Below, in pieces: positions 16,221-25,152 of a stretch of DNA of 37,427 bases (its first letter is position 1; every line of letters begins with the position of its first letter). Both the position numbers and the translations under genes were made by a program. The stretch comes from JBPOIC01 sp052034865 (GTDB lineage: Bacteria; UBA10199; JADFYH01), in the NCBI GenBank assembly GCA_052034865.1, contig JBPOIC010000006.1, positions 1 to 37,427 of the forward strand, in the 5' to 3' direction. The notes below the pieces were generated by a model. It made no database searches, was not told where the DNA came from, and saw only the letters and a list, made by a program, of their open reading frames with translations.

Positions 16221-17081
16221 ATGAAAATTGGATCGACCGATTTTAATTTTTCTCATGAAGCGTATGTGATGGGAATTCTGAATCTTACTTCCGATTCATT
16301 TTCAGATGGAGGTTTGTATCTGGATTCGGCAATCGCTTTGGAGCGTGCCCTTCAGATACAGCAGGAAGGTGCAGATCTCATCGATGTCGGAGCTGAGTCC
16401 ACTCGGCCTGGTGCTCATGAGGTTGAAGCTTACGATCAAATCAAAATTCTAAAACCCCTTCTTCAAAAACTCATTCCACAATTAAAAATCCCTGTTTCAA
16501 TTGATACCCGTCATGCAAAGGTCGCCGAATTTGCAATCGACAATGGAGTCTCTCTTTTAAATGATGTGAGTGGTTTTCAATTTGATTCAGCGATGGTTGG
16601 GGTGTTGCAAAAGTATCCGATTCCTCTCGTGTTGATGCACTCGCGAGGATCTCCAGAAAACATGAATCAGTATGCTCAATATGAAGATCTTCTTGAGGAG
16701 CTTGATTCATTTTTTGAAAAAAGGATGGCCTTCTTTGAATCCTTGGGAATTTCACGAGATCGGATTGTGATTGACCCAGGCATCGGATTTGCCAAAAAGA
16801 AAGATCAGAATCTTGAAATTCTATCCAACCTAAATCGGCTTCAAAACCACCAGAGACCCATTTTAATAGGGCTTTCGCGAAAATCTTTCCTGGAGGATTA
16901 TTTTGGTCCAACCCTTCAGCCGAGAGATCGTTCGCTCGGGACAGAAATTGCTCACCTGATTGCGTTACAAAAAGGCGCTTCTTTGCTAAGGGTGCATGAT
17001 GTCTTAAATGCAAAAAAGACAATCCATTTTGAAAAAATCGTGGGGAAATTTCAGCGTCCCTCGACTTCTCAAGGTATTTAA
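16221..17081 (+). CDS. folP: Dihydropteroate synthase FolP
   Basis: A 286-residue TIM-barrel enzyme that joins p-aminobenzoate to 6-hydroxymethyl-dihydropterin pyrophosphate in folate synthesis. Signature 1 is MGILNLTSDSFSDGG, signature 2 DVGAESTRPGA. Further blocks are SIDTRHAKVAEFA, LLNDVSGFQ, VLMHSRG, DPGIGFAKKKDQN and LIGLSRKSFL. The frame is open back to 15915, but that stretch overlaps ftsH and the palindromic element. The ATG at 16221 gives the family N-terminus and is preferred, although its ribosome binding site is weak. The gene precedes glmM, a common pairing. Confidence 0.96.
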   Translation: MKIGSTDFNFSHEAYVMGILNLTSDSFSDGGLYLDSAIALERALQIQQEGADLIDVGAESTRPGAHEVEAYDQIKILKPLLQKLIPQLKIPVSIDTRHAKVAEFAIDNGVSLLNDVSGFQFDSAMVGVLQKYPIPLVLMHSRGSPENMNQYAQYEDLLEELDSFFEKRMAFFESLGISRDRIVIDPGIGFAKKKDQNLEILSNLNRLQNHQRPILIGLSRKSFLEDYFGPTLQPRDRSLGTEIAHLIALQKGASLLRVHDVLNAKKTIHFEKIVGKFQRPSTSQGI

Positions 17082-17143
17082 TTTGAAAGAGTAGTTCCAG
17101 CAGCTCAATTCTGATCCACTTTTTGATTTAAAAAGGAGAGGGT

Positions 17144-18508
17144 ATGTCCCGAAAAATTTTTGGAACCGATGGCGTTCGTGGAAAAGCCAACCTTTATCCC
17201 ATGAATAGTGAAGTCGCTCTGGCCTTAGGTCGAGGAATTGCGCGGCTCTTTCAAAGAAAAAGATCGATTCATAGCCGTGTTGTCATCGGAAAAGATACCC
17301 GCCGTTCGGGATACATGTTCGAAAACGCCCTTTCTAGCGGCGTTTGCTCGGCAGGCGCCGACGCCATCCTCCTCGGACCTCTTCCCACTCCCGCAATTGC
17401 CTTTATCACCACCGCCATGCGGGCAGATGCTGGAATCGTGATCTCAGCTTCGCACAATCCTTATTACGATAATGGGATCAAATTTTTTGATCACACCGGT
17501 TTTAAACTTCCGGATGAACTCGAACTGGAACTGGAGCAAATGATTGTGCATGAAGATTTCAGCCGAGGGCTTCCTGTTGATGATCAAATCGGTCGAGCTT
17601 ATCGTGTAGATGATGCTCCTGGGCGCTACATTGAATTTTTAAAAAACACCTTCCCAAAAGATTTGAATTTAGAAGGGCTTAAAATCGTCGTCGACTGTGC
17701 GAATGGAGCCGCCTACAAGGTGGCTCCCATTATCTTCGAAGAGCTGGGAGCTCAGGTCATTCCTCTTGGAATCCAACCAAATGGTATAAATATTAACGAT
17801 CAAAGCGGGGCATTACATCCTCAAGAGATGTGTGAAAAGGTGCGCGAAACCCAGGCGCATTTGGGTGTCGCCCTCGACGGAGATGCTGATCGCGTCGTGA
17901 TGTGCGATGAGAAAGGGATCGTTCTCGATGGAGATCATCTGCTTGCCATTGCAGCCCATCACCTGAAGTGTACAGGTTCCCTTAAAAACAATACGGTGGT
18001 CGCCACCCAGATGAGTAATTTTGGTCTGGAGCGTTTCCTGAAAGAAATGGGAATCAGTTTAAAAAGAGTGCAGGTCGGTGATCGTTACGTCGTCGAGGCG
18101 ATGCGCAATGAAGGGTTCAACCTGGGCGGAGAATCCTCAGGTCATCTGTTATTTCTCGATCATGCAACAACAGGCGACGGGACTCTCGCTGCTCTCCAGA
18201 TTATCAAAATCATGATTCTTACCCAAAAACCGCTCTCCCAGCTCCGTGAACTGATTCAACCCATTCCACAAGTCCTCGAAAATATCCGTGTGGAGAAAAA
18301 ACAGAATTTCGACACGCATCCTGCGCTTCAGAAAAAAATTATCTCGGCCGAGAAAAAGTTGGCGGGAAAAGGACGACTCCTTCTGCGTTATTCGGGAACA
18401 GAGCCGCTCATTCGAGTCATGATTGAATCTGAAGATGAAAGACTCATTGAGGAAATTCTGGGAGATCTTCGGGAAGAACTGCACCAGTTTTTGGGAGGGG
18501 CGGCATGA
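17144..18508 (+). CDS. glmM: Phosphoglucosamine mutase GlmM
   Basis: A 454-residue alpha-D-phosphohexomutase that interconverts glucosamine-6-phosphate and glucosamine-1-phosphate for UDP-GlcNAc, and so for peptidoglycan and LPS. The N-terminus FGTDGVRGKAN is typical. The phospho-serine is Ser103 in ISASHNPYYDNGIK. The metal loop is DGDADR and the sugar-binding loop GGESSGH. The C-terminal phosphate-binding motif is RYSGTEPLIRVM. AAAGGAGAG lies just before the ATG. The stop overlaps pdxJ by four bases (ATGA), so the two are translationally coupled. Confidence 0.98.
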   Translation: MSRKIFGTDGVRGKANLYPMNSEVALALGRGIARLFQRKRSIHSRVVIGKDTRRSGYMFENALSSGVCSAGADAILLGPLPTPAIAFITTAMRADAGIVISASHNPYYDNGIKFFDHTGFKLPDELELELEQMIVHEDFSRGLPVDDQIGRAYRVDDAPGRYIEFLKNTFPKDLNLEGLKIVVDCANGAAYKVAPIIFEELGAQVIPLGIQPNGININDQSGALHPQEMCEKVRETQAHLGVALDGDADRVVMCDEKGIVLDGDHLLAIAAHHLKCTGSLKNNTVVATQMSNFGLERFLKEMGISLKRVQVGDRYVVEAMRNEGFNLGGESSGHLLFLDHATTGDGTLAALQIIKIMILTQKPLSQLRELIQPIPQVLENIRVEKKQNFDTHPALQKKIISAEKKLAGKGRLLLRYSGTEPLIRVMIESEDERLIEEILGDLREELHQFLGGAA

Positions 18509-19248
18509 AAGCTTCCTATCCACGATTGGGAGTGAATATTGATCACGTTGCAACTCTACGCCAGGCACGGGGGACATCTTATCCTGATCCTGTCGAAGCA
18601 GCGCTCATCGCAGAAGAGGCTGGAGCCGATCAGATTGTCTGTCACTTAAGAGAAGATCGTCGGCATATTCAGGATCACGACCTGATCAGACTTCGAAAAT
18701 CGTTAAAGACCCGTCTTAATCTCGAGATGGCGCCAACCGAAGAGATGGTGCAAATCGCCTCCGACCTCAAACCAGACCTGGTGACGCTGGTGCCTGAGCG
18801 ACGCCAGGAGCTCACGACCGAAGGAGGACTCGATCTGATCACTCATGCTTCTCATCTTCAAAAGATCATTTCTCTGCTTTCCTTGGCCAGGATTCCGGTG
18901 AGTCTTTTTATTCATCCTTCTCTGGAAGACATGCAGCGCGCAAAAGATTTTGGGGTGATGGGTGTTGAGATCCATACCGGTCATTATGCCGATGCTAAAG
19001 AGCCAAAGACTCAAAAGAGAATTTACGAGCAAATCGTTCAGGCCACTCACCTAGGAAAAGAGCTCAGTCTGAAAGTCTTTGCAGGGCATGGTTTACACAC
19101 GGGAAATGTTTTTGATCTCACAAAGATTAAAGAAATAGAAGAGTACAATATTGGTCATTCAATTATTGCACGCTCTGTTTTTATTGGTATTGGATCAGCG
19201 GTTCGAGAGATGAAGAATGCTTTGCTTTTAACTTCCACATCGTTGTGA
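18505..19248 (+). CDS. pdxJ: Pyridoxine 5'-phosphate synthase PdxJ
   Basis: A 247-residue TIM-barrel enzyme. It condenses 1-deoxyxylulose-5-phosphate with 3-amino-2-oxopropyl phosphate to give pyridoxine phosphate, the last ring-forming step of DXP-dependent vitamin B6 synthesis. Family blocks: LGVNIDHVATLRQARGT, QIVCHLREDRRHIQD, LNLEMAPTEEMV, VTLVPERRQELTTEGG, GVEIHTGHYA, FAGHGLHTGNV and EYNIGHSIIARSVFIG. DXP-dependent B6 synthesis fits a proteobacterial-type host. It overlaps glmM by four bases and is followed six bases later by nnr. Confidence 0.97.
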   Translation: MKASYPRLGVNIDHVATLRQARGTSYPDPVEAALIAEEAGADQIVCHLREDRRHIQDHDLIRLRKSLKTRLNLEMAPTEEMVQIASDLKPDLVTLVPERRQELTTEGGLDLITHASHLQKIISLLSLARIPVSLFIHPSLEDMQRAKDFGVMGVEIHTGHYADAKEPKTQKRIYEQIVQATHLGKELSLKVFAGHGLHTGNVFDLTKIKEIEEYNIGHSIIARSVFIGIGSAVREMKNALLLTSTSL

Positions 19249-19254
19249 TTATCC

Positions 19255-20802
19255 ATGAAACTCTTAACCCGCGAAGAAATGCAGTGGATAGAGCATACAG
19301 CGATCGAAAAGTATGGTGTGCCTTCGCTTGCACTGATGGAAAATGCAGGGCAGGGGATCGCGAAGTTCATCCAGCTTAATTATCCTCTCGCCACTTTTCC
19401 TAAGATCGCTGTGTTTTGCGGCAAAGGCAATAATGGAGGAGATGGATTCGTCATCGCCCGCCTTTTGCATGAGGCAGGTTGTTCGGTTCGTGTCTTTATT
19501 CTAGCTCGCGAAAACGAATATCAGGGCGATGCCAAAATAAATCTGAACCGCCTGCCTTTTCCCGCGACAGAACTGACCCATCCTCACGCCTTACGTGCCT
19601 TTAGCGATGAAATTAAAAACTCTTCCCTGATCATAGATGCAATTTTTGGAGTCGGACTCGATCGTCCTGTGAATGGCTTTACAGCGGATGTAATTCGCTT
19701 TCTCAATTTGCTTCGTCTTCCGGTGATCGCGGTCGATATTCCCTCAGGTCTTTGTGCCAATACAGGAAAGGTGTTGGGGGAGGCTTTAATGGCGACCCAG
19801 ACTCTCACGCTCCATCGTCCTAAATTAGGGCTTGCGTTTGGAGAGGATGCGGCAATCGCCGGAAACATTTTTGTCCTTCCCATTGGAATTCCAGAAAACC
19901 TTGATGAGCGGATTCAGAGAAAAATGTATTTAATCACACCCAAGCTTTTTCAAGGTTTTTTTAAACCACGCAAACGCTTCAGTCATAAAGGAAACTATGG
20001 CCACGTGCTAACCCTTGCAGGATCTCGAACCAAAATCGGAGCAGCCCTTCTTTGCGCGAGAGCGGCACTGCGTGCGGGAGCAGGGCTATCGACACTTGCC
20101 CTGCCGGATTGTGCCTATCAAAAAATTGATCCCCGCTTTTCTGAAATCATGTTTGAGCCTCAAATAAGTGATGGAGATTTTTTTTCATCGGAAGCGCTTT
20201 TTTCTGTCTTAAAACTTGTTTCAAAAAAATCCTCCATTGCTTTGGGTCCGGGCCTGGGTGTGAGTGAGGGTTTAAAATTTCTGATCAAATCACTCATTGA
20301 AAAAATAAAACTACGAGGTGTGCTAGATGCGGATGCGATCAATAATCTGGATCATAAAAATCTAAGGAAAATTTCTTTTGATTCCCGATGGATTCTCACA
20401 CCCCATCCTGGAGAAATGGCCAGACTGCTCCAGATAACGATCTCAGAGCTGATGGCCGATCGTATCGAAAACGCAACAGCCTTTGCCAAAAAACACCAGG
20501 TTTTTCTTCTTCTCAAAGGCTATCGCTCCCTTATCGCCTGTCCGGATGGATCGCTTTATGTCAATTCCACCGGAAATCCGGGAATGGCAACGGCGGGCAT
20601 GGGCGATGTCCTCACTGGGGTGATCGCCGGATTTCTTGCTCAAGGTTTTCCCCCTTTTATCGCAGCTCTCGCCGGAAGCTGGATTCACGGTCGTGCAGGA
20701 GATCTGGTTGCTCAAGAGAGAGGAGAAGCAGGTATGGTGGCGTGGGATGTGGGAGAAAAAATACCCAGCGCAATTTTTGAGTGTCTCCATGAACGAAATT
20801 AA
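19255..20802 (+). CDS. nnr: Bifunctional NAD(P)H-hydrate epimerase / ADP-dependent dehydratase
   Basis: A 515-residue metabolite-repair enzyme that restores damaged NADH and NADPH hydrates. The N-terminal YjeF_N epimerase domain (1 to about 215) has the phosphate-binding GKGNNGGDGFV and IPSGLCANTGKV. The C-terminal ribokinase-like dehydratase (about 230-510) has HVLTLAGSRTKIGAA, ALGPGLGVS, ILTPHPGEMARL and TGNPGMATAGMGDVLTG. The fused arrangement is common in bacteria (YjeF/Nnr). The last 14 bases overlap tsaE, a frequent neighbour. Confidence 0.96.
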   Translation: MKLLTREEMQWIEHTAIEKYGVPSLALMENAGQGIAKFIQLNYPLATFPKIAVFCGKGNNGGDGFVIARLLHEAGCSVRVFILARENEYQGDAKINLNRLPFPATELTHPHALRAFSDEIKNSSLIIDAIFGVGLDRPVNGFTADVIRFLNLLRLPVIAVDIPSGLCANTGKVLGEALMATQTLTLHRPKLGLAFGEDAAIAGNIFVLPIGIPENLDERIQRKMYLITPKLFQGFFKPRKRFSHKGNYGHVLTLAGSRTKIGAALLCARAALRAGAGLSTLALPDCAYQKIDPRFSEIMFEPQISDGDFFSSEALFSVLKLVSKKSSIALGPGLGVSEGLKFLIKSLIEKIKLRGVLDADAINNLDHKNLRKISFDSRWILTPHPGEMARLLQITISELMADRIENATAFAKKHQVFLLLKGYRSLIACPDGSLYVNSTGNPGMATAGMGDVLTGVIAGFLAQGFPPFIAALAGSWIHGRAGDLVAQERGEAGMVAWDVGEKIPSAIFECLHERN

Positions 20803-21217
20803 AACAACGCATTCCACATCTCAGACCGAAGCTTTTGCGGCTCGCTTTGCCAAAAGCCTCAAACCCGGAGATCTGGTGTTGCTCGAAGGCAATTTGGGCG
20901 CAGGAAAAACAACCTTTGTGCGTGGTTTGGCGAAGGGATTGGGAGTTCCTCAGGAGGTGTTGGTTCATTCACCAACATTTACCCTGATCAATGAATATCC
21001 TGGTAAAATTTCACTGATTCATATCGATCTTTATCGGGTTGAAGCCGCCTCAGAATTATCCGAATTGGGACTGGAGGAGTATCTTGAAAAAAATGTAATT
21101 GTTGTAGTTGAATGGTCAGAAAGGATAAATACTTGGCCTGAGAGTGCCATCAGAATTCAGTTGCAAAGAGTTTCGTCCCGAATCAGAACCCTGATCATTA
21201 ATAAACCAATGCGCTAA
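20789..21217 (+). CDS. tsaE: tRNA threonylcarbamoyladenosine biosynthesis ATPase TsaE
   Basis: A 142-residue P-loop protein that works with TsaB and TsaD to make t6A37 in ANN-decoding tRNAs. Walker A is EGNLGAGKTT around residues 33-42. Other family blocks are SPTFTLINEY, HIDLYRVE and VVVEWSERI. The frame is open back to 20636, but the ATG at 20789 gives a normal family length and N-terminus. The extended form would overlap nnr heavily. Translation is probably coupled to nnr through the 14-base overlap. Confidence 0.94.
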   Translation: MNEIKTTHSTSQTEAFAARFAKSLKPGDLVLLEGNLGAGKTTFVRGLAKGLGVPQEVLVHSPTFTLINEYPGKISLIHIDLYRVEAASELSELGLEEYLEKNVIVVVEWSERINTWPESAIRIQLQRVSSRIRTLIINKPMR

Positions 21218-21229
21218 CTCCAATTGCTT

Positions 21230-21745
21230 ATGAAACTCTTCATCTTCCGCTGTTTTATTGGTGGTTTTTTTCTTTTGTTGTCTTCTTGTGCACAATACCA
21301 GCTTCATTCACCTCCCAAATCCATTAAGACCTCGCGACCCGCATTGAGTGGTCTTTCCACTACTTTTGCCGATGAAATTCCATTCTCAGATGCAGACTCA
21401 TCCGCCCATATCGAAGAAGGAATGGCCTCCTGGTACGGACCCGGATTTTATGGACGTCGGACAGCCTCGGGCGCGCGCTTTACCAAACACAAGCTGACTT
21501 GTGCGCATCGAACGCTTCCTTTGGGAACGCGGATCGAAGTAACCAATCTGAAAAATGGCCAGAGTGTAGAATTGTTGGTGAATGATCGTGGACCTGCAAT
21601 TTCTTCCCGTATTCTCGATGTGTCTTATGCGGCCGCAAAACAGTTGGGATTTCTCAGGTCAGGTTTGGTGGCTGTACGCCTGAAAGTACTTGAAGAAAAA
21701 GAGGTGTTTCATAATGAGTCGCTTTGGTTAAAAGAGCCTGGATGA
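21230..21745 (+). CDS. rlpA: RlpA-like septal-ring lipoprotein (lytic transglycosylase)
   Basis: A 171-residue lipoprotein. The signal peptide ends in the lipobox LLSSC (Cys20). The double-psi beta-barrel domain (about 62-155) has GMASWYGPGFYGRRTASGAR, AHRTLPLGTRIEV and NDRGPAISSRILDVSYAAAKQLG. RlpA proteins cleave glycan strands lacking stem peptides at the division septum. No SPOR domain is present, so septal targeting by denuded glycan is not predicted. An upstream TTG at 21224 is also in frame; the ATG at 21230 gives a better signal peptide. Confidence 0.92.
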   Translation: MKLFIFRCFIGGFFLLLSSCAQYQLHSPPKSIKTSRPALSGLSTTFADEIPFSDADSSAHIEEGMASWYGPGFYGRRTASGARFTKHKLTCAHRTLPLGTRIEVTNLKNGQSVELLVNDRGPAISSRILDVSYAAAKQLGFLRSGLVAVRLKVLEEKEVFHNESLWLKEPG

Positions 21746-21863
21746 AATAAAAAATACTCTTAAACAGGGAAACCTCTCAAAATAGATAATTAGAAGGCCA
21801 CATTCAAAAAAACATTTGTTGTCGCAAGAAAAAACCGATCATCAAAAAATTTTCCATCCCTGC

Positions 21864-21903
21864 CAGGCGAATGCCTGAAGTTCGGAAGGGCTCCTGCGCT
21901 TCC
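21864..21903. repeat. Two adjacent small hairpins between rlpA and mtgA
   Basis: CAGGC-GAAT-GCCTG (21864-21877) is followed by GGAAG / CTTCC (21884-21903), whose inner part is a GC-TCCT-GC mini-stem. They lie in the convergent gap between rlpA and mtgA. They may help end transcription, but no T-run follows directly. Confidence 0.45.
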
Positions 21904-21964
21904 ATCATAAAATTCCAATCATTTCACAAACGATCTCCTTTAAGTCTTGTTGGGCTCAACTCGT

Positions 21965-22744
21965 TCAGGAACTGTTAGGTGAAAGTTCTTCAAAAAATTT
22001 CCGGTGCATTCGGCGCAGAATGATCTCTTTGCGCCTCTTGGCTCGCTTTGAGTTTTCAGGATTTGTATAAAAGTGAGGATTGGGAACAATGGCCGAAAGA
22101 TAGGCAGCTTCCTCCTCACTGAGCTTTTGGGCGGGTTTGTGAAAATAAAACTGACTGGCAGCTTCGGCTCCGTAAACTCCATCTCCCCACTCGATGACAT
22201 TCAGATAGATTTCCAGAATACGTTGTTTGGAAAGGACTTTCTCCATCCAAAGGGAGAGTAATATCTCCTGTGCTTTGCGCAGAGGATTTTTGGAAGGTGA
22301 GAGATAAAGATTTTTTACGAGTTGTTGAGTGATGGTAGACCCACCCCGCGCGACACGTCCCTTTTTAAGATTGTACTCGATCGCCTGTCGGATGGCTTCG
22401 GGCTCGATGCCTTCATGCTCAAAAAAACCATCATCTTCTCCAATTAGAATGGCTTCCTTCAGTGAGCCAGAAATCTGATTGAGAGGAACCCAGTTTTGCT
22501 GAAAGGAACATTGAAAACCATTCCATAGACATTTGGAGAGATAGTGTTGAATGAATGCCGTTGAAAAGGGCCTGAAATAGGGGAGGGTGAGAGTTCGAAT
22601 GCCATGAGTTAAAATCTGGAGAGAGAGCCCAAGCAGGAGAATGCCCGCAAAGCAAAGCAGCGCGTGCCAAAGTCTTGAAAGAAAGGATCCAGAAGACTTT
22701 CGAACACGCATTCTGGCTGGATTTTGAAGGATAGGAAGTTGCAT
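21965..22744 (-). CDS. mtgA: Monofunctional peptidoglycan glycosyltransferase MtgA
   Basis: A 259-residue GT51 enzyme that polymerises lipid II into glycan strands without a transpeptidase domain. One N-terminal membrane anchor lies near residues 27-50. Catalytic blocks: AILIGEDDGFFEHEG with the acidic residues of motif 1, GGSTITQQLVKNLYLSP (motif 2), RKAQEILLSLWMEKVLSKQRILEIYLN (motif 3, written here across the helix) and EWGDGVYGAEAAS (motif 4). It is convergent with rlpA, so two wall enzymes lie side by side. Confidence 0.95.
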   Translation of the reverse strand: MQLPILQNPARMRVRKSSGSFLSRLWHALLCFAGILLLGLSLQILTHGIRTLTLPYFRPFSTAFIQHYLSKCLWNGFQCSFQQNWVPLNQISGSLKEAILIGEDDGFFEHEGIEPEAIRQAIEYNLKKGRVARGGSTITQQLVKNLYLSPSKNPLRKAQEILLSLWMEKVLSKQRILEIYLNVIEWGDGVYGAEAASQFYFHKPAQKLSEEEAAYLSAIVPNPHFYTNPENSKRAKRRKEIILRRMHRKFFEELSPNSS

Positions 22745-22894
22745 TCGAAAGGGACTCTATGCTACTCGGGTCGGCCAGATCAAACACCTGTTAGACATCC
22801 TCTTACAGTATTTTTGTTGAGCTTTGCCTGGGAGTGGGATGCTTGTCAGCTTTGATTCCTATAAGAAGATCCCATTTAAAAGGAGATTTTATTT

Positions 22895-23458
22895 ATGATT
22901 AGTGCAAATCAGATTCGTCCCGGAATGATCATCGAGTTCGACGGGCAGGTTTACCATGTAATGGAATCCATTCACCGGACGCCTGGAAATTTAAGAGCCT
23001 TCATGCAGGTGAAGATGAGGAACATTCGGACCAACACCCAACTCGAGCAGCGATTTTCCTCATTTGACAAGGTCGAGAAGGTCACCCTGGAAAATCAGCG
23101 AATGCAGTATCTTTATAAAGATGGCGATCAGTATTTTTTTATGAATACAGAGAATTACGATCAGGTACAACTAAATGAAAATGATTTGGGAGATGCCATC
23201 CACTTTCTGCTTCCGGATACGGTCATCGCTGTTCAATTCTACGAAGGAAAACCCATTGGGCTCGATCTTCCCAAGAACATGGATTTCAAGGTCATCGAAA
23301 CAGAACCCGCCCTGAAAGGACAAACCGCCGCATCCAGCTATAAGCCCGCCAAAATCGAAACCGGCCTTACCATCAAGGTTCCACAGTTTGTCAACGAGGG
23401 CGACATCATCCGTATCGATACTGCTTCTCATGATTATCTCGAAAGAGTGAATAAATAA
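22895..23458 (+). CDS. efp: Elongation factor P
   Basis: A 187-residue three-domain translation factor that relieves stalling at polyproline. The N-terminal KOW-like domain is ANQIRPGMIIEFDGQVYHV, and the two OB domains end in a typical GDIIRIDTASHDYLERV. The loop that normally carries the modified Lys or Arg reads RTPGNLRAF, with Asn32 at the tip. A post-translational lysylation like that by EpmA is therefore not expected; related non-Lys EF-P groups exist. AGGAGA lies eight bases before the ATG. The dnaJ-like gene follows 23 bases later. Confidence 0.97.
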   Translation: MISANQIRPGMIIEFDGQVYHVMESIHRTPGNLRAFMQVKMRNIRTNTQLEQRFSSFDKVEKVTLENQRMQYLYKDGDQYFFMNTENYDQVQLNENDLGDAIHFLLPDTVIAVQFYEGKPIGLDLPKNMDFKVIETEPALKGQTAASSYKPAKIETGLTIKVPQFVNEGDIIRIDTASHDYLERVNK

Positions 23459-23481
23459 CTTTTCAAGCCAGACTCAATCTC

Positions 23482-24492
23482 ATGTCCAAGGATTATTATA
23501 AAATTCTGGGGGTCGCCAAAAACGTCAGCGAAGGTGATTTGAAAAAAGCCTATCGCAAGCTGGCCAAGATGTATCATCCAGACGTGAACAAAAACGATAA
23601 AAAGGCCGAAGAGAAGTTTAAAGAAGTCAATGAGGCCTATGAGATTCTTTCGAATCCCGAAAAAAGAAAGCAGTACGATCTGTTTGGCTCGGCAGGAGCA
23701 CAAGGTCCTGGATTCGATCCTTCACAATGGGCGACAGGTTCACAGGGCCACCGTTGGTCGAGCTCGGGCGGCCCAACGGGCGGAGTTCATTTTGAAGATC
23801 TTTCGGATATGCTAAGAAGGTCAGGGGCTTCCCGTGGACGTGGATCTGCAGGCACAGAAGATCTGGGTGATATTTTTGGAGATATCTTCGGTTTTCCAGG
23901 TGGAGGAAGGGCTCGCCGAGCTCGGGCCGAAGCCTATGAACCACAACGGGGCCGCGATATTCAATATTCCATGGAAATTGATTTTATGGAGGCCGCTCGT
24001 GGTGCCCAGTCACGGGTATCGGTTCATCGCGGAAATAAAACAGAAAAAATGGATGTTCGAATTCCTGCAGGGGTTCAAAACGGATCCAAAATCCGCCTGA
24101 CTGGAAAAGGGGAAGTAGGAAGCCAGGGTGGAAGTCCAGGCGATCTTTATATTGAAATCAAGGTAAAGCCTCATCGCTCTTTTAAGCGTGAGGGCGATGA
24201 TTTGATCCTGGAAGTTCCTGTCAGTGTCGGAGAAGCTTCTCTCGGAGCGACCTTGCGCATTCCAACCTTAACAGGCTTTGCCGATCTTAAAATTCCTCCC
24301 GAAACTCCTTCAGGGCAGAAATTTCGACTGAAAGGTAAAGGAATTCCCAATCTTGAAACTCAGGTTGTAGGTGACATGTACGTGATTCCTCAAGTCATCC
24401 TTCCCAAAAACCTTGATGAAAAATCCCGCAAGCTTATCGAAGAGTTCGAAAAAGCCAATCCCATGGATTTGCGAAAAGACCTCAGTGCCTGA
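23482..24492 (+). CDS. DnaJ/CbpA-type co-chaperone without zinc finger
   Basis: A 336-residue J-protein that would stimulate DnaK ATPase and deliver clients. The J-domain (2-70) has the HPD triad at residues 32-34 and YEILSNPEKRKQYDLFG. A Gly/Arg-rich linker occupies about 75-155. The C-terminal client-binding domains follow (VRIPAGVQNGSKIRLTGKG, GDLYIEIKVKPH, FKREGDDL, LKGKGIPN). There is no CxxCxGxG zinc domain, so it is class B (CbpA-like) rather than DnaJ proper. It is probably cotranscribed with efp. Confidence 0.94.
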   Translation: MSKDYYKILGVAKNVSEGDLKKAYRKLAKMYHPDVNKNDKKAEEKFKEVNEAYEILSNPEKRKQYDLFGSAGAQGPGFDPSQWATGSQGHRWSSSGGPTGGVHFEDLSDMLRRSGASRGRGSAGTEDLGDIFGDIFGFPGGGRARRARAEAYEPQRGRDIQYSMEIDFMEAARGAQSRVSVHRGNKTEKMDVRIPAGVQNGSKIRLTGKGEVGSQGGSPGDLYIEIKVKPHRSFKREGDDLILEVPVSVGEASLGATLRIPTLTGFADLKIPPETPSGQKFRLKGKGIPNLETQVVGDMYVIPQVILPKNLDEKSRKLIEEFEKANPMDLRKDLSA

Positions 24493-24599
24493 TTTTTCCG
24501 GTCAATACAACTCAGGATTTGTCATCTTCGATAATATCTTTCCTATCATCATCATTTTAGACTTCTTAATAAAAAATATTTTTGGATTTAAGTTTGTAG

Positions 24600-25127
24600 A
24601 TGGGATTCCGTTCTGTGTTTCATATGATCAAAACAGAACTCCTAAAAAACCTCTATCTGTTTAAAAACTTTAACCCCGAAGATCTGGAAAAGCTGAAAAG
24701 CATCAGTGAAAGAAAATGCTTTGAAGCTTCCCAGACCGTTTTTCGTGAATGCGAGCAGGCCGACAGTATGTTCGTTGTCGAACTGGGATCGGTTCGAATT
24801 ATTCGAAATGCTGAGGATATGGTTGTTTTTGGAAGGGGAGAAACCTTTGGTGAAGTTGCTTTTTTGGATGGAGGAGTCCGTCAGGGAACGGCGGTCACTC
24901 TCGAGAAAACACATCTCATAGAAATTCCTTACAATGCCCTGCGTGAATTGCTGAAAGATAACCCTTCGATGGCTGTTGAATTCTACGCTGCGGCAGCCAG
25001 ACTCACTTCGAAAAAGCTTAGGTTCTATATTGATCGACTCACGCACGTACAGGAGATGGTCCATGCGCCCCACCATCGGCGTAATCTGGATGTGGGAGGA
25101 CAAAAAAAAACGATGCGGTTGAGTTGA
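24600..25127 (+). CDS. Cyclic-nucleotide-binding domain protein without HTH
   Basis: A 175-residue protein made almost entirely of one CAP-type beta-roll. LLKNLYLFKNFNPEDLEKL is the usual lead-in helix. The phosphate-binding cassette reads FGEVAFLDGG-VRQGTAV and keeps the Glu and Arg that contact a cyclic nucleotide. A helix (MAVEFYAAAARLTSKKLRFYIDRL) follows, then a short basic tail; no DNA-binding domain is present. It may act on a partner or be a standalone sensor. The ATG at 24600 is the longest start; the ATG at 24624 (MIKTELLKN) fits the domain better, and neither has a clear ribosome binding site. The gene ends 25 bases before the convergent dctQM. Confidence 0.85.
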   Translation: MGFRSVFHMIKTELLKNLYLFKNFNPEDLEKLKSISERKCFEASQTVFRECEQADSMFVVELGSVRIIRNAEDMVVFGRGETFGEVAFLDGGVRQGTAVTLEKTHLIEIPYNALRELLKDNPSMAVEFYAAAARLTSKKLRFYIDRLTHVQEMVHAPHHRRNLDVGGQKKTMRLS

Positions 25128-25152
25128 AGAAATGATCAGTAAAGGTCGAACT

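Noticed and set aside
24788..24802. GGTTCGAATT, resembling a tRNA T-loop
   Set aside because: It falls inside the cyclic-nucleotide-binding gene, and no acceptor stem or anticodon arm can be drawn around it.
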